A stretch of DNA of 64,000 nt. It comes from Klebsiella michiganensis. Lineage in GTDB: Bacteria; Pseudomonadota; Gammaproteobacteria; Enterobacterales; Enterobacteriaceae. The notes beneath the pieces were generated by a model. It searched no databases. It saw only the letters and a list, made by a program, of their open reading frames with translations, and was not told where the DNA came from. How positions within the stretch are numbered: position 1 is the first letter of the stretch; every line of letters begins with the position of its first letter. The translations under genes and the position numbers were made by a program. Below, in pieces: positions 1-9,873 of the stretch. The stretch is from contig NZ_PRDB01000006.1 of NCBI RefSeq assembly GCF_002925905.1, positions 62,001-126,000 on the forward strand, given 5' to 3'.

Positions 1-1
1 A

Positions 2-151
2 GTCAACATCCCTGAAAAATGCGAAGGTAAAACGACAGAATTGCCGCAATGTTTAAATAATACTGGCTGGAGAATACTTGATGGTGACGGGCGGAATATT
101 GCGCGGGCGCAAATTAGTGCATGTATGAAAGAAAAATATAAATATATATGA
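2..151 (+). CDS. 3' end of an unidentified protein (cut by window edge)
   Basis: An open frame enters from the left edge and stops at TGA 149-151, giving 49 residues without a start. The fragment is polar and basic at its end (finishing KEKYKYI), with three cysteines and no domain I recognise. It is clearly more AT-rich than its neighbours. It converges on slyB. In E. coli slyA lies there, but this fragment does not resemble SlyA, so an extra gene appears to sit between slyA and slyB. Its reality rests on the open frame and the strand arrangement only. Confidence 0.4.
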   Translation, partial: VNIPEKCEGKTTELPQCLNNTGWRILDGDGRNIARAQISACMKEKYKYI

Positions 152-197
152 ATTATTTATTTACGCTGGGAAAATAATACGTATTTTATATCAATAA

Positions 198-215
198 GCG
201 GCCCGTCCGGGCCGC
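198..215 (-). terminator. Probable slyB terminator
   Basis: A perfect hairpin with 8-bp arms (GCGGCCCG/CGGGCCGC) and a 2-nt loop lies 12 bases past the slyB stop on its strand. It is followed by an AT-rich but not pure-U stretch. Confidence 0.6.
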
Positions 216-226
216 AGAGAGAAGAT

Positions 227-694
227 TTAGCGCGGGGAGACCGTCACCTGGCTGCCGCTGCCGGCAATGGCTACGCGCTGGCCGACGGAGAACGGCGTGC
301 TGCCTTGCTTCTGCACGACCATGATGGTGTTACCGTCATCTTTGCGGATTTCCAGCTCAACGCCCTGAGTTTTGTTCATCGCGCCCTGTACGCCCTGACC
401 GGCTACGCCGCCGGCGACAGCGCCTGCCGCCGTTGCCAGGGAGCGACCCGTGCCGCCGCCAATGGTGTTACCGAGGAAGCCGCCGAGCACCGCGCCGCCG
501 ATAGCGCCGATGGCGTTGCTGTCATCTCCGCCCTGAATCTGCACCGCACGGGTATGCACAATGGTGCCGTAGGTCACGCTCTGGACCTGTTTGGCTTCAG
601 ATGCGGAGTAAACATCGCCGGACAGGCCGCTGCTGCTGACGCAGCCTGCAAGCGTAAAACCAATCATCGAGACAGCCAAAACACGTAAAATCAT
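227..694 (-). CDS. slyB: Outer membrane lipoprotein SlyB
   Basis: 155 aa, the same length as E. coli SlyB and very close in sequence. The signal peptide ends in lipobox LAGC with the lipidated Cys at residue 18. A glycine-zipper segment (about 60-100, rich in GGAVLGG and GAVAGG) forms the 2TM glycine-zipper domain, followed by a conserved C-terminal half ending QVTVSPR. The family is an abundant PhoPQ-induced lipoprotein that stabilises the outer membrane under divalent-cation stress. It is divergent from anmK, and a PhoP-type box lies about 125 bp upstream, consistent with PhoP control. Confidence 0.95.
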   Translation of the reverse strand: MILRVLAVSMIGFTLAGCVSSSGLSGDVYSASEAKQVQSVTYGTIVHTRAVQIQGGDDSNAIGAIGGAVLGGFLGNTIGGGTGRSLATAAGAVAGGVAGQGVQGAMNKTQGVELEIRKDDGNTIMVVQKQGSTPFSVGQRVAIAGSGSQVTVSPR

Positions 695-801
695 TTATGA
701 ATCTCCTGTTCACCAAGAAGCGTTCTGTTGAACTTCCTTGTAGCCAATTATATGGCATTTAAGCGTCTGCTGGCATAGCAGATGCAACGACTATACAAAA
801 A

Positions 802-836
802 ATAATAATCAGAGTCGTCTCAACCTAAACTAAACA
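802..836 (-). promoter_or_regulatory. PhoP-type box and -10 element for slyB
   Basis: Read on the minus strand, TGTTTA (836-831), a 5-nt spacer and GGTTGA (825-820) match the PhoP box (T/G)GTTTA-N5-(T/G)GTTTA with one mismatch. A TATTAT -10 candidate (807-802) follows 12 bp later, the spacing typical of PhoP-activated promoters. slyB is a known PhoP target in E. coli and Salmonella. The box is visible in the sequence; binding is inferred. Confidence 0.7.
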
Positions 837-965
837 CAAGTTCTTTACCCTAAGAACCGGCAGCGCTGCTTGTATTGTTAAAAAGTATTATAGCAGCGTA
901 GCTTTGCCCCCTCGTTTATGATGGAGTGTGGGGATATACGAGAGTCATGGAATGAAGGAAAGCGT

Positions 966-2090
966 ATGAAATCAGGCCGCTTTATCGGCGTTATGTCCGG
1001 CACCAGCCTTGATGGTGTTGATGTTGTTCTCGCAGCAATTAATGAAAATCTGGTTGCCCAGCAGGCCAGCCTGACCTATCCCATCCCCATCGCGATTAAA
1101 GAAGATATCCTGGCCATCTGCCAGGGGCAGCCGCTGACTCTTTCGCAGCTGGGGCGTCTCGATACGCGCCTGGGACGCCTATTTGCCGATGCGGTTCTGG
1201 CATTGATGGCTCAGGAAAAGCTTAAGGCGGCGGACATCATCGCTATCGGCTGCCACGGCCAAACGGTCTGGCATGAGCCAGCAGGCGATGCGCCGCATAC
1301 TCTGCAGATTGGCGACAATAACCAGATTGCCGCGCATACCGGCGTGACGGTGGTCGGGGACTTTCGCCGTCGCGATATGGCGCTCGGCGGGCAGGGCGCG
1401 CCGCTGGTCCCGGCGTTCCACCACGCGCTGCTGGCGCACCCGGTTGAGCGTCGAATGGTTCTCAATATTGGCGGGATCGCCAACCTCTCTTTGCTGGCGC
1501 CAGGTCTGCCGGTGCGCGGCTACGACACCGGCCCGGGCAACATGCTGATGGATGCGTGGGTCTGGCGTCAGTGCGGTAAACCCTTCGATAAAGACGCACA
1601 GTGGGCCAGCGAGGGTAAAATTGTGCTGCCGTTGCTGCAGGATATGCTAAGCGATCCGTGGTTTGCGCTGCCGGCGCCAAAGAGCACCGGTCGTGAATAC
1701 TTTAACTACGGTTGGCTGTCGCAGCATCTGGCGCGTTATCCGGGGCTTCGCGCCCAGGACGTTCAGGCGACCCTTGCGGAGCTGACCGCCGTCAGCATCA
1801 GTGAACAGGTGCTGCTCAGCGGGGGATGTGAACGTCTGTTGGTATGCGGCGGCGGGGCGCGCAATCCGCTTCTGATGGCCCGTCTGGCGGCGCTGCTGCC
1901 GGGAACCGAGGTATCGACGACCGATGAGGCGGGGATCAGCGGTGATGATATGGAGGCGCTGGCTTTCGCATGGCTGGCGTGGCGGACGCTTGCCGGACTA
2001 CCCGGCAATCTCCCTTCCGTGACCGGCGCGTCGCAAGCTTCCGTGCTTGGTGCGATTTTTCCGGCCAATCCGCCGCAAAATCAGAGTTAA
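966..2090 (+). CDS. anmK: Anhydro-N-acetylmuramic acid kinase
   Basis: 374 aa. It phosphorylates 1,6-anhydro-MurNAc while opening the anhydro ring, giving MurNAc-6-P for cell-wall recycling in the cytoplasm. The N-terminal GTSLDGVD loop and the segments [26 protein letters not shown] and YDTGPGN are those of the AnmK sugar-kinase fold. An in-frame ATG at 918 would add 16 residues, but the ATG at 966 follows a GGAA-containing site and matches the E. coli start ([10 protein letters not shown]). It is divergent from slyB; mliC follows 92 bp downstream on the same strand. Confidence 0.95.
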   Translation: MKSGRFIGVMSGTSLDGVDVVLAAINENLVAQQASLTYPIPIAIKEDILAICQGQPLTLSQLGRLDTRLGRLFADAVLALMAQEKLKAADIIAIGCHGQTVWHEPAGDAPHTLQIGDNNQIAAHTGVTVVGDFRRRDMALGGQGAPLVPAFHHALLAHPVERRMVLNIGGIANLSLLAPGLPVRGYDTGPGNMLMDAWVWRQCGKPFDKDAQWASEGKIVLPLLQDMLSDPWFALPAPKSTGREYFNYGWLSQHLARYPGLRAQDVQATLAELTAVSISEQVLLSGGCERLLVCGGGARNPLLMARLAALLPGTEVSTTDEAGISGDDMEALAFAWLAWRTLAGLPGNLPSVTGASQASVLGAIFPANPPQNQS

Positions 2091-2182
2091 CTGAAATCAC
2101 CCGCGCCGGTTTCTTCGTAAACTGGACAGCGTTGAGGGAGGGCGTTATGCCTTCCCGGACCGGGAAAGTCGAAGGCAAATTG

Positions 2183-2506
2183 ATGAAAAAAATTCTTATT
2201 CTTGCTGTACCTTTTATGCTGGCGGGCTGTAGCTATTACAACCAGTTTGTCGAGCGGATGAATACGGACACCCTCGAGTATCAGTGTGACCAGAAACCGT
2301 TGACCGTCCATCTCAATCATACTCGCCAGCAGGTCAGCTTTATTTACGATAATCAGCGGCTCAATTTACAGCAGGGGCTCTCCGCTTCTGGCGCGCGCTA
2401 TACCGATGGCGTTTACGTCTTCTGGTCGAAGGGCGATAGCGCCACCGTCTATAAACGGGACCGTATCGTGCTGGAAAACTGTCAGCTGCAAACCGCCAAA
2501 CGTTGA
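2183..2506 (+). CDS. mliC: Membrane-bound C-type lysozyme inhibitor
   Basis: 107 aa lipoprotein with signal peptide and lipobox LAGC (Cys 16). The mature MliC domain carries the family-conserved SGARYTDG loop and KGD motif that contact the lysozyme active site, plus a conserved cysteine pair (YQCD and ENCQ). The open frame extends upstream to 1970 inside anmK, but the start at 2183 (MKKILIL) gives a normal signal peptide and matches E. coli MliC length. The family protects the envelope against host or competitor lysozyme. It lies between anmK and pdxH, as in E. coli. Confidence 0.93.
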   Translation: MKKILILAVPFMLAGCSYYNQFVERMNTDTLEYQCDQKPLTVHLNHTRQQVSFIYDNQRLNLQQGLSASGARYTDGVYVFWSKGDSATVYKRDRIVLENCQLQTAKR

Positions 2507-2563
2507 GATTTCAGCCATGGGGGCGCACAATAACGCTACCCTTTGATTATTTTCTCAATTGCC

Positions 2564-3220
2564 ATGTCTGATAACGACGAATTGCAGCAAATCGCGCACC
2601 TGCGCCGTGAGTATACCCGTGGTGGCCTGCGCCGCCACGATCTTCCCGCCGAACCTCTGGCACTCTTTGAGCGCTGGCTGCGTCAGGCCTGTGACGCAAA
2701 GCTCGCTGACCCAACGGCGATGGTTGTCGCGACCGTCGATGAAAACTCGCAGCCTTACCAGCGCATCGTGTTGCTCAAGCACTACGATGAGAAAGGCCTG
2801 GTGTTCTATACCAACCTCGGCAGCCGCAAAGCCCATCAGATTGAAAAAAATCCCCGCATCAGCCTGCTTTTCCCATGGCATATGCTGGAACGTCAGGTGA
2901 TGGTTATCGGTAAAGCGGAACGCCTTTCAACGCTGGAAGTGGTGAAATATTTCCATAGCCGTCCGCGCGATAGTCAGATTGGCGCATGGGTGTCGCAGCA
3001 GTCCAGCCGTATCTCGGCGCGCGGCATCCTTGAGAGTAAGTTCCTCGAGCTTAAGCAAAAATTCCAGCAGGGCGAAGTGCCGCTGCCGAGCTTCTGGGGC
3101 GGATTCCGCGTCAGTATCGAACAGATGGAGTTCTGGCAGGGCGGCGAGCATCGTCTGCACGATCGTTTTCTCTACCAGCGGCAAAACGGCGGCTGGCAAA
3201 TCGACCGACTGGCGCCATAA
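2564..3220 (+). CDS. pdxH: Pyridoxamine/pyridoxine 5'-phosphate oxidase
   Basis: 218 aa, the E. coli length. This FMN enzyme oxidises PNP or PMP to pyridoxal 5'-phosphate, the last step of B6 synthesis and salvage. Recognisable segments are the FMN-binding [12 protein letters not shown] and [10 protein letters not shown] near residues 65-90 and the C-terminal [13 protein letters not shown] that binds substrate phosphate and FMN. I chose ATG 2564 ([10 protein letters not shown]) over the upstream TTG at 2543 because it matches the E. coli N-terminus. pdxY, another B6-salvage gene, lies just beyond tyrS. Confidence 0.96.
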   Translation: MSDNDELQQIAHLRREYTRGGLRRHDLPAEPLALFERWLRQACDAKLADPTAMVVATVDENSQPYQRIVLLKHYDEKGLVFYTNLGSRKAHQIEKNPRISLLFPWHMLERQVMVIGKAERLSTLEVVKYFHSRPRDSQIGAWVSQQSSRISARGILESKFLELKQKFQQGEVPLPSFWGGFRVSIEQMEFWQGGEHRLHDRFLYQRQNGGWQIDRLAP

Positions 3221-3272
3221 AGGACGCAAAAATGTTGTGTTAAGCGCTGGTGCATCGTGGCCCGGCGCTTTA

Positions 3273-3405
3273 TTCTATACGCTTCATTTTTCAAGCTGCA
3301 TCTTTGTTAGCTGCGCCTGCCTGGCTCTGTCGCTTACCTGAGTAAGTTCCCTGGGCTTTCACATGCTTGCCGCGGCGACGCAGCTTGAATAATTTTGCGT
3401 AGATA
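3273..3405. repeat. ERIC-like intergenic repeat (IRU)
   Basis: About 130 bp in the pdxH-tyrS gap with near-matching inverted ends (both carry TCAAGCTGC inside an outer TCTATACG/TATCTACG arm) and a central inverted repeat containing CGCTTACCTGAGTAAG. This is the layout and core of enterobacterial ERIC/IRU elements, here somewhat degenerate. It is non-autonomous, has no ORF, and is transcribed with flanking genes if at all. Confidence 0.7.
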
Positions 3406-3473
3406 TTTTTTTCGCGTCTGGCGAAAAGTCGTGTACCGGCAGAGGTGCAGTCGTTTTATAGATGGAGAATTTG

Positions 3474-4748
3474 ATGGCAAGCAGTAACTTGATTAAACAA
3501 TTGCAGGAGCGGGGGCTGATAGCCCAGGTGACGGACGAAGAAGCGTTAGCAGAGCGACTGGCGCAAGGCCCGATCGCGCTCTATTGCGGCTTCGATCCCA
3601 CCGCTGACAGCTTGCATTTGGGGCATCTTGTTCCATTGTTATGCCTGAAACGCTTCCAGATGGCCGGCCATAAACCGGTTGCCCTGGTGGGCGGCGCGAC
3701 CGGTCTGATTGGCGACCCGAGCTTTAAAGCCGCGGAGCGTAAACTGAACACTGAAGATACCGTGCAGGAGTGGGTAGATAAAATCCGCAAACAGGTCGCG
3801 CCTTTCCTCGACTTTGATTGCGGTGAAAATTCTGCCATTGCCGCCAACAACTACGACTGGTTTGGCAGCATGAACGTGCTGACTTTCCTGCGTGATATCG
3901 GCAAGCACTTCTCGGTAAACCAGATGATCAACAAAGAAGCGGTGAAGCAGCGTCTGAACCGTGACGACCAGGGCATCTCTTTTACCGAGTTCTCCTACAA
4001 CCTGCTGCAGGGGTACGACTTTGCCTGCCTGAACAAACTGCACGGCGTGGCGCTGCAAATCGGCGGTTCTGACCAGTGGGGCAACATTACCTCCGGTATC
4101 GACCTGACCCGTCGTCTGCACCAGAACCAGGTCTTTGGCCTCACAGTTCCGCTGATCACCAAGGCGGACGGCACGAAATTCGGTAAAACCGAAGGCGGCG
4201 CAGTGTGGCTGGATCCGAAGAAAACCAGTCCGTACAAGTTCTACCAGTTCTGGATCAACACCGCGGATGCCGACGTTTATCGCTTCCTGAAGTTCTTCAC
4301 TTTTATGGACATGGCTGAAATCAATGCCCTGGAAGAAGAAGACAAAAACAGCGGTAAAGCACCGCGCGCCCAGTATGTGCTGGCCGAACAGGTGACCCGC
4401 CTGGTGCACGGTGAAGAAGGTCTGGTGGCGGCAAAACGCATTACCGAGAGCCTGTTCAACGGTAACCTGAGCGATTTGAGCGAAGCCGATTTCGAACAGC
4501 TGGCGCAGGATGGCGTGCCGATGATCGAAATGGATAAAGGCGCCGATCTGATGCAGGCGCTGGTGGATTCTGAACTGCAGCCGTCCCGCGGTCAGGCGCG
4601 TAAAACCATCGCATCCAATGCGGTGACCATCAACGGCGAAAAACAGTCCGACCCGGAATACGTATTTGTTGATGCCGACCGTCTCTTTGGTCGCTACACC
4701 TTACTGCGTCGCGGTAAGAAAAATTACTGTCTGGTCTGCTGGAAGTAA
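3474..4748 (+). CDS. tyrS: Tyrosyl-tRNA synthetase
   Basis: 424 aa, the E. coli length. It charges tRNA-Tyr in the cytoplasm. The class I signature HLGH lies near residues 45-50, and the KMSKS-equivalent appears as KFGKT, as in other bacterial TyrRS. Tyrosine pocket residues sit in YNLLQGYDF and IGGSDQWGN, and a C-terminal S4-like domain ends in [13 protein letters not shown] 3462 is also in frame, but 3474 ([10 protein letters not shown]) matches the known E. coli N-terminus. A terminator separates it from pdxY. Confidence 0.97.
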   Translation: MASSNLIKQLQERGLIAQVTDEEALAERLAQGPIALYCGFDPTADSLHLGHLVPLLCLKRFQMAGHKPVALVGGATGLIGDPSFKAAERKLNTEDTVQEWVDKIRKQVAPFLDFDCGENSAIAANNYDWFGSMNVLTFLRDIGKHFSVNQMINKEAVKQRLNRDDQGISFTEFSYNLLQGYDFACLNKLHGVALQIGGSDQWGNITSGIDLTRRLHQNQVFGLTVPLITKADGTKFGKTEGGAVWLDPKKTSPYKFYQFWINTADADVYRFLKFFTFMDMAEINALEEEDKNSGKAPRAQYVLAEQVTRLVHGEEGLVAAKRITESLFNGNLSDLSEADFEQLAQDGVPMIEMDKGADLMQALVDSELQPSRGQARKTIASNAVTINGEKQSDPEYVFVDADRLFGRYTLLRRGKKNYCLVCWK

Positions 4749-4760
4749 TTGCGTAAAGGC

Positions 4761-4792
4761 AGGGGCGTGGGAAACCGCGCCCCTTATTTTTT
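4761..4792 (+). terminator. tyrS terminator
   Basis: GGGGCG/CGCCCC stem with a 10-nt loop, followed by TTATTTTTT. It begins 12 bases after the tyrS stop. It also lies ahead of pdxY, so partial read-through could feed that gene. Confidence 0.8.
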
Positions 4793-4809
4793 GCTCTCAG
4801 GTAATCAAG

Positions 4810-5670
4810 ATGAAGAATATCCTCGCCATCCAGTCCCACGTTGTGTTTGGCCATGCGGGCAACAGCGCCGCTGAATTTCCGATGCGCCGCCTTGGCGCCA
4901 ACGTCTGGCCGCTTAATACCGTACAATTCTCCAACCATACCCAATACGGAAAGTGGACCGGCTGCGTGATGCCGCCAGCGCATCTGACGGAAATTGTTCA
5001 GGGGATTGCCGATATTAACCAGCTGCAGCGCTGTGACGCGGTATTAAGCGGATACCTGGGATCGGCGGAACAGGGCGAACATATTCTTGGCATCGTGCGT
5101 CAGGTGAAAAGCGCCAATCCGGCCGCGAAATATTTCTGCGATCCGGTCATGGGGCACCCTGAAAAGGGCTGTATCGTAGCGCCCGGCGTCGCGGAGTTTC
5201 ATGTACGCTATGCGCTGCCGGCGAGCGATATTATTGCGCCAAACCTGGTTGAGCTGGAGATCCTCTGCGGGCATCCGGTGGCGAACGTTAACGAAGCGGT
5301 GCTGGCCGCGCGCGAGCTGATTGCACAGGGGCCGGAAGTGGTGCTGGTGAAGCATCTTTCGCGGGCCGGGCTGAGTATGGATCGTTTTGAAATGCTGCTG
5401 GTCACCGCGCAGGAAGCTTGGCACATCAGCCGTCCGCTGGTGGATTTTGGCATGCGCCAGCCGGTGGGCGTCGGCGATGTCACCAGCGGGCTGCTGCTGG
5501 TTAAGCTGCTGCAGGGCGCGGGACTGCGCGATGCGCTGGAGCACGTGACCGCCGCGGTGTATGAAATCATGCTGGCGACAAAAAATATGCAGGAGTATGA
5601 GCTACAGGTTGTGGCGGCTCAGGATCGCATCGCGCAGCCGGAGCACTACTTCAGCGCCACGCAGCTTTAA
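4810..5670 (+). CDS. pdxY: Pyridoxal kinase 2
   Basis: 286 aa (E. coli 287). ATP-dependent kinase of the ribokinase fold that phosphorylates pyridoxal in B6 salvage. The sequence has the N-terminal substrate loop [22 protein letters not shown] in the middle and the anion-hole/catalytic Asp motif [11 protein letters not shown] near residues 220-230. The open frame runs back to 4666 inside tyrS, but ATG 4810 ([10 protein letters not shown]) matches the family start. It lies behind the tyrS terminator, as in E. coli. Confidence 0.95.
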   Translation: MKNILAIQSHVVFGHAGNSAAEFPMRRLGANVWPLNTVQFSNHTQYGKWTGCVMPPAHLTEIVQGIADINQLQRCDAVLSGYLGSAEQGEHILGIVRQVKSANPAAKYFCDPVMGHPEKGCIVAPGVAEFHVRYALPASDIIAPNLVELEILCGHPVANVNEAVLAARELIAQGPEVVLVKHLSRAGLSMDRFEMLLVTAQEAWHISRPLVDFGMRQPVGVGDVTSGLLLVKLLQGAGLRDALEHVTAAVYEIMLATKNMQEYELQVVAAQDRIAQPEHYFSATQL

Positions 5671-5685
5671 GAGGCGTGAGAACAA

Positions 5686-5709
5686 CTTGCCCGACCTGCG
5701 TCGGGCAAG
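5686..5709. terminator. Hairpin between convergent pdxY and gstA
   Basis: A perfect 10-bp stem (CTTGCCCGAC/GTCGGGCAAG) with a 4-nt loop in the 47-bp gap between two convergent genes. There is no clear U-tract on either strand, so it may be a weak bidirectional terminator or an RNA-stabilising hairpin. Confidence 0.55.
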
Positions 5710-5717
5710 CATCGGCT

Positions 5718-6323
5718 TCACTTCAGCCCTTCAGCCTCGAGGGCGGCGGCTACCGCAGGCCGCGCGGCAACGCGCTTCATCCAGGCCGCAATATTGCTAT
5801 AGCCTTCCATATCCAGCTTCACGGCGTACGCCCAGCGCAGCACGGTAAACAGGTAGCCATCGGCGATAGTGAAACGGTGCCCGTTAATCCACTCTTTATC
5901 TTCCAGGCATTCGTTCACGTACTGCATTTTTTTGTCCAGCAGCGCGCGAGCGACAGGTTTATAATCCTCCGGCGTATCCGGGCGAAACAGCGGAGTAAAA
6001 CCTTTATGCAGCTCCGTCGCCACGTAGTTTAGCCACTCCAGCGTCTGATAGCGGGCGATGCTTCCCACCGGCGCCAGCAGCTGGCGGTCCGGCACGCGAT
6101 CGGCGATATATTGCATAATGGCCACGCCTTCCGTCAGCAGCACATCATCGTCCAGCAGCAGCGCCGGTACCTGACCCTTCGGGTTGATCTGCAGATAATC
6201 ATCCCCGTTTTCGAGACGTTTTTTCATCACGTCAACGCCCTGCAGGGTGAAGTCCAGCCCGCTTTCGCGTAGCGCGATATGCGAAGCAAGGGAACAAGCG
6301 CCGGATTTGTAGAACAGTTTCAT
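5718..6323 (-). CDS. gstA: Glutathione S-transferase GstA
   Basis: 201 aa, identical in length to E. coli GstA (beta class). The thioredoxin-like N-terminal domain has Cys 10 (SGAC), the residue that characterises bacterial beta GSTs. The cis-Pro segment [13 protein letters not shown] and the ..[13 protein letters not shown] helix follow, then an all-helical C-terminal domain. It conjugates glutathione to electrophiles and has peroxidase activity in the cytoplasm. Single gene, convergent with pdxY; dtpA lies behind it. Confidence 0.95.
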   Translation of the reverse strand: MKLFYKSGACSLASHIALRESGLDFTLQGVDVMKKRLENGDDYLQINPKGQVPALLLDDDVLLTEGVAIMQYIADRVPDRQLLAPVGSIARYQTLEWLNYVATELHKGFTPLFRPDTPEDYKPVARALLDKKMQYVNECLEDKEWINGHRFTIADGYLFTVLRWAYAVKLDMEGYSNIAAWMKRVAARPAVAAALEAEGLK

Positions 6324-6373
6324 CGGTAACTCCTCGTGGCTGCGGTTTCCTGTATGTTAGTCCGCCCAGGGGT

Positions 6374-6406
6374 AAAAAAAAACCGCTAACAGCGCGTTAG
6401 CGGTTT
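6374..6406 (-). terminator. dtpA terminator
   Basis: 11-bp perfect stem (AAACCGCTAAC/GTTAGCGGTTT), 5-nt loop and a run of seven T on the minus strand (A-run 6374-6380 on plus). It lies about 25 bases beyond the dtpA stop: a textbook intrinsic terminator. Confidence 0.9.
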
Positions 6407-6431
6407 AAATTTATGGGTTTTCCCGGGGAGC

Positions 6432-7937
6432 TTAAGCCGTAGCGGTATCGCTGGCTTTTGCCGTTTTATCGTCGTCCTGGGTCATACGGTTCAGCTTCGG
6501 CGCCGTCATGAGCATCAGGATGGCGATAATGCCGGTGGCGACACCGATATGCAGGAACACGCGACCGTAAACTTCCAGCGACATCAGCGGGTCAGTCACG
6601 TTATCCGGCACCGCCATCATGTTCGCCACGTAGCCGCCGATCAGGTTGGCGCCAGCGGTAGTCAGGAACCAGCTACCCATAATGAAGCCCATCAGGCGCT
6701 GCGGAACCAGCTGTGCCACCATCGCCAGACCCAGACCGGAAATCATCAGTTCACCGATACTCTGCAGGCCGTAGCTGATCACCAGCCAGCTGACGTTTAC
6801 GATGCCCGCATCGCTGGCGAACTTAGCGCCCAGCGGCAGGACAAGGAAGGCGCCGGAGCACAGGACCATACCAATAGCAAACTTCATCGGCATCGGCAGG
6901 GTATCGCCCATCTTGTTATAAATGGCGGCCAGAATCGGGCTACCGATAATGATCCAGAAAGGGTTCAGCGCCTGGTACTGCTCAGGCTCGAAAGCGATGC
7001 CCAGTAGAGAGTGTTCAACGTTGCGAATCGCAAAGAAGTTGAGGGAGGTTGGCATCTGGCTGTACAGAACGAAGAAGATAATCGCCTGCAGCATCAGGAT
7101 GAAAGCGACGATCATTTTGCGACGGGCCGCGCCCTGCATCGCGAAGGCTTCTTTAGCGAAAATAACGATGATGCCCAGCGCAACCACGCCCAGCGCCATA
7201 CGTGCAATACCCTGGTTGTGCAGCAGCCAGGTTGCAATCGCGATGAGAACCACCACGCCAACGATAGTCGCCAGCAGCTTGCCTATCTGCAGCGGGGCGA
7301 AGTCAGGCTTCGAGCCGTACTGTTTAACCCAGCGCTGGCAGAAAGTGAAGTTGACGATGGTGATCACCAGGCCGACAAAGCTCAGGGCGAAAGCGACGCT
7401 CCAGCCGAACTTCGCCGCCAGCCATGGCGTGGCCAGCATAGAGAAGAAAGAACCGATGTTGATGGACATGTAGTACATGGTAAATGCACCGTCCAGACGC
7501 GGGTCGTTCTTTTCATAGCAGGTTGAGAGCAGGGAAGAGGGGTTAGCCTTAAACAGGCCGTTACCGACGGCAATCGTCGCCATACCTATATATACGATGC
7601 CTGCATCGTGCCCTGACCACGCCACCAGGCCGTAGCCGATAGCCAGAACGATTGCGCCGAGCATGATGACGCGCTTAGTGCCAAGCACCTTGTCGCCCAG
7701 CCAGCCGCCAATCGCCACCAGACCGTAGACCAGGGCGCTAAAGGAGGAGAACAGAGTAATAGAGTCCGCTTCTGACATACCCAGCTGTTTAACCAGGTAA
7801 ACGGCCATGATCCCTTGCAGGCCGTAGAAACCAAAACGTTCCCACAGCTCAATAGAGAAGATGAGATAGAACGAACGTGGTTGTTTGAAAGCGTTTAAAC
7901 TTACGCTTTCTGTTGGTTTATTGTTTGCAGTCGACAC
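6432..7937 (-). CDS. dtpA: Dipeptide/tripeptide permease A (POT family)
   Basis: 501 aa proton-coupled di/tripeptide symporter of the inner membrane, formerly tppB. About 14 hydrophobic segments are visible. The family motif ExxERF is present as [10 protein letters not shown] near residue 30, as are GGWLGD and the FYMSINIGS-type segment (YYMSINIGS). The start is a GTG at 7937 (complement CAC 7935-7937) preceded by AGAGG; an in-frame extension to 8114 would add 59 unrelated residues, while the GTG start reproduces E. coli STANxKPTES. It has a long upstream region (nearly 600 bp to nth), suggesting complex control. Confidence 0.95.
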   Translation of the reverse strand: MSTANNKPTESVSLNAFKQPRSFYLIFSIELWERFGFYGLQGIMAVYLVKQLGMSEADSITLFSSFSALVYGLVAIGGWLGDKVLGTKRVIMLGAIVLAIGYGLVAWSGHDAGIVYIGMATIAVGNGLFKANPSSLLSTCYEKNDPRLDGAFTMYYMSINIGSFFSMLATPWLAAKFGWSVAFALSFVGLVITIVNFTFCQRWVKQYGSKPDFAPLQIGKLLATIVGVVVLIAIATWLLHNQGIARMALGVVALGIIVIFAKEAFAMQGAARRKMIVAFILMLQAIIFFVLYSQMPTSLNFFAIRNVEHSLLGIAFEPEQYQALNPFWIIIGSPILAAIYNKMGDTLPMPMKFAIGMVLCSGAFLVLPLGAKFASDAGIVNVSWLVISYGLQSIGELMISGLGLAMVAQLVPQRLMGFIMGSWFLTTAGANLIGGYVANMMAVPDNVTDPLMSLEVYGRVFLHIGVATGIIAILMLMTAPKLNRMTQDDDKTAKASDTATA

Positions 7938-8358
7938 AAATACCTCTTTTTTTACATCCCATATTAACGGGGGGTGTTCGGGGCGCAATCTTCTCAGACC
8001 GCCGCCTTTATAGTTATTCTGGAGGGAAAACGGCAGGTAATGTTCACTATCCTGCCCCTTCAGGCAATAGCTTTGCAATAATCTGTTACACATATTCCAT
8101 GCGGCATAATACACCGCCTACTCAAATGTTATTCAGAGTTAAATTTCAAGATTTAGCCAAAGGGAGAGTTTTTATCTGTTGGAATCCGAAGTTTTTCGCA
8201 TAATGGCGATATGTTCGGCTGTATGCGCTTGCATCCAGTGATATAGCCCGTAATCCTAAAAATTGATGGGTTATTGTTTTGGTATTTAACTTAAGGGTAT
8301 TTGAATCAGCAGGTTTGCACGCAAAAGCGTTAACATTAAATCAACAATAAATTGACCA

Positions 8359-8374
8359 GGTGATCTCGATCACA
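8359..8374. promoter_or_regulatory. CRP-type palindrome upstream of dtpA
   Basis: GGTGA-TCTCGA-TCACA matches TGTGA-N6-TCACA at 9 of 10 positions. It is about 420 bp ahead of the dtpA start, far for a classical activator site, so any role is uncertain. Confidence 0.35.
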
Positions 8375-8490
8375 AATGTATAGAAATTTTGCCTCTAAAA
8401 AAAATGAATAAGCTGGCCGATGATTATATAACCGCATAATCACCCGCAACAGCGCGAAAATGATGGCGTGAATGTCGATGAAGGCGGGGG

Positions 8491-8525
8491 AAAAGCAGCG
8501 TCATCACCCTGATGGATAATGACGC
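8491..8525 (-). terminator. nth/rsx operon terminator
   Basis: On the minus strand, GCGTCAT ... ATGACGC pair across a 14-nt loop and are followed by TGCTTTT. It begins 10 bases past the nth stop, so it probably ends the rsx-nth transcript. Confidence 0.65.
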
Positions 8526-8534
8526 GGTGCGTGT

Positions 8535-9170
8535 TCAGAGATCGACCTTCTCTTTGTACTCGCAAAGGTCTTCTATCAGGCAGGAGCCGCAGCGCGGTTT
8601 GCGGGCAATACAGGTATAACGACCGTGCAGGATTAACCAGTGATGGCAGTCGACTTTAAATTCCGCTGGAACCACCTTTAACAGCTTTTCTTCGACCTGT
8701 TCAACGTTCTTACCGGGCGCAAATTGTGTACGATTGCAAACGCGGAAGATATGCGTATCGACGGCGATTGTCGGCCAGCCGAAGGCGGTGTTGAGTACCA
8801 CGTTCGCGGTTTTACGGCCGACGCCGGGAAGCGCCTCAAGGGCCGCCCGATCTTCCGGCACTTCACCATTGTGCTGCTCAAGCAGGATACGACAGGTCTT
8901 GATGACGTTTTCTGCTTTGCTGTTAAACAGGCCAATAGTCTTGATATACGACTTCACGCCCTCAACGCCCAGCGCCAGCATGGCCGCCGGCGTGTTGGCG
9001 ACCGGGTAGAGTTTTGCCGTCGCTTTGTTGACGCTGACGTCGGTGGCCTGCGCCGAGAGCAGGACGGCGATCAATAATTCAAACGGCGAGTGAAAATTCA
9101 GCTCCGTGGTGGGGTGCGGGTTGTTATCCCTGAGCCTGGTGAGGATCTCCAGGCGTTTACTCTTATTCAT
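8535..9170 (-). CDS. nth: Endonuclease III (DNA glycosylase/AP lyase)
   Basis: 211 aa, the E. coli length. It removes oxidised pyrimidines and nicks AP sites in base excision repair. The helix-hairpin-helix GVGRK carries catalytic Lys 120, and Asp 138 lies in VDTH. The C-terminal C-x6-C-x2-C-x5-C ligand set (from CIARKPRC to LCEY) binds a 4Fe-4S cluster. Its start overlaps the rsxE end by 8 bp, so it is the last gene of the rsx operon and is translationally coupled, as in E. coli. Confidence 0.97.
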   Translation of the reverse strand: MNKSKRLEILTRLRDNNPHPTTELNFHSPFELLIAVLLSAQATDVSVNKATAKLYPVANTPAAMLALGVEGVKSYIKTIGLFNSKAENVIKTCRILLEQHNGEVPEDRAALEALPGVGRKTANVVLNTAFGWPTIAVDTHIFRVCNRTQFAPGKNVEQVEEKLLKVVPAEFKVDCHHWLILHGRYTCIARKPRCGSCLIEDLCEYKEKVDL

Positions 9171-9870
9171 TCCAGGCTTTTCCCGTCACATCAGACGGCG
9201 CAACGACATCGGCTTGTACCGCTTTAGCTTTGCGCTGTTTGCTACGTTCATCGATAAGGTATTTTACCGCCAACATCATGCCGAGGCCAATAAATGCCCC
9301 CGGCGGCAGCATCGCCAGCAGAAACGGCGTATCGGTATGAAATACTTCAATGCGCAGAACTTTAGCCCAGCTGCCGAGCAGGCTATCGGCACCGTCAAAC
9401 AAGGTACCGTTGCCGAGAATTTCCCGCATTGAGCCGAGCACAAACATCGCGCAGGTTGCCCCCATACCGATGGAAAAACCATCCAGCGCCGACAGCGCCG
9501 GGCCTTTTTTCGCGGCAAAGGCCTCAGCGCGCCCAACCACGATACAGTTGGTGACAATCAGCGGGATAAAGATCCCCAGAGACTGATAGAGGCCGAACGC
9601 GTAGGCGTTGATCAGCATCTGCACGACGCTCACCACCGAAGCGATGATCATGACGTAAATCGGAATACGGATTTCCGCCGGCGTCCAGCGGCGCAGGCTG
9701 GAAATAGTCAGGTTCGTCAGGGTGAGCACCAGCGTCGTCGCCAGCCCAAGGCCAAGGGCGTTGGTGGCGGTCGAGGTCACGGCGAGTAGGGGACACATCC
9801 CCAGCAGCTGAACCAGCGCGGAGTTGTTTTTCCACAACCCCTGAACAATAACGTCTTTTACTTCGCTCAT
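9163..9870 (-). CDS. rsxE: Electron transport complex subunit RsxE
   Basis: 235 aa integral membrane protein, NqrD/RnfE family; E. coli 231 aa. Six predicted membrane segments, including the conserved [18 protein letters not shown] start and [13 protein letters not shown]. It is part of the ion-pumping Rsx (Rnf-like) complex that reduces SoxR and keeps the soxRS response off. The C-terminal tail (about 210-235) is basic/polar and diverges from E. coli. It overlaps nth by 8 bp and follows rsxG by 3 bp. Confidence 0.95.
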   Translation of the reverse strand: MSEVKDVIVQGLWKNNSALVQLLGMCPLLAVTSTATNALGLGLATTLVLTLTNLTISSLRRWTPAEIRIPIYVMIIASVVSVVQMLINAYAFGLYQSLGIFIPLIVTNCIVVGRAEAFAAKKGPALSALDGFSIGMGATCAMFVLGSMREILGNGTLFDGADSLLGSWAKVLRIEVFHTDTPFLLAMLPPGAFIGLGMMLAVKYLIDERSKQRKAKAVQADVVAPSDVTGKAWNE

Positions 9871-9873
9871 GAT

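Larger units (their letters stand above)
7938..8534. other. 597-bp dtpA-nth intergenic region
   Basis: No credible ORF. It holds the dtpA leader and promoter region, an imperfect inverted repeat (TGATTAT 8421-8427 / ATAATCA 8436-8442), a CRP-like palindrome (8359-8374) and the nth terminator. E. coli also has a long gap here, so the length is probably ancestral. Confidence 0.6.
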
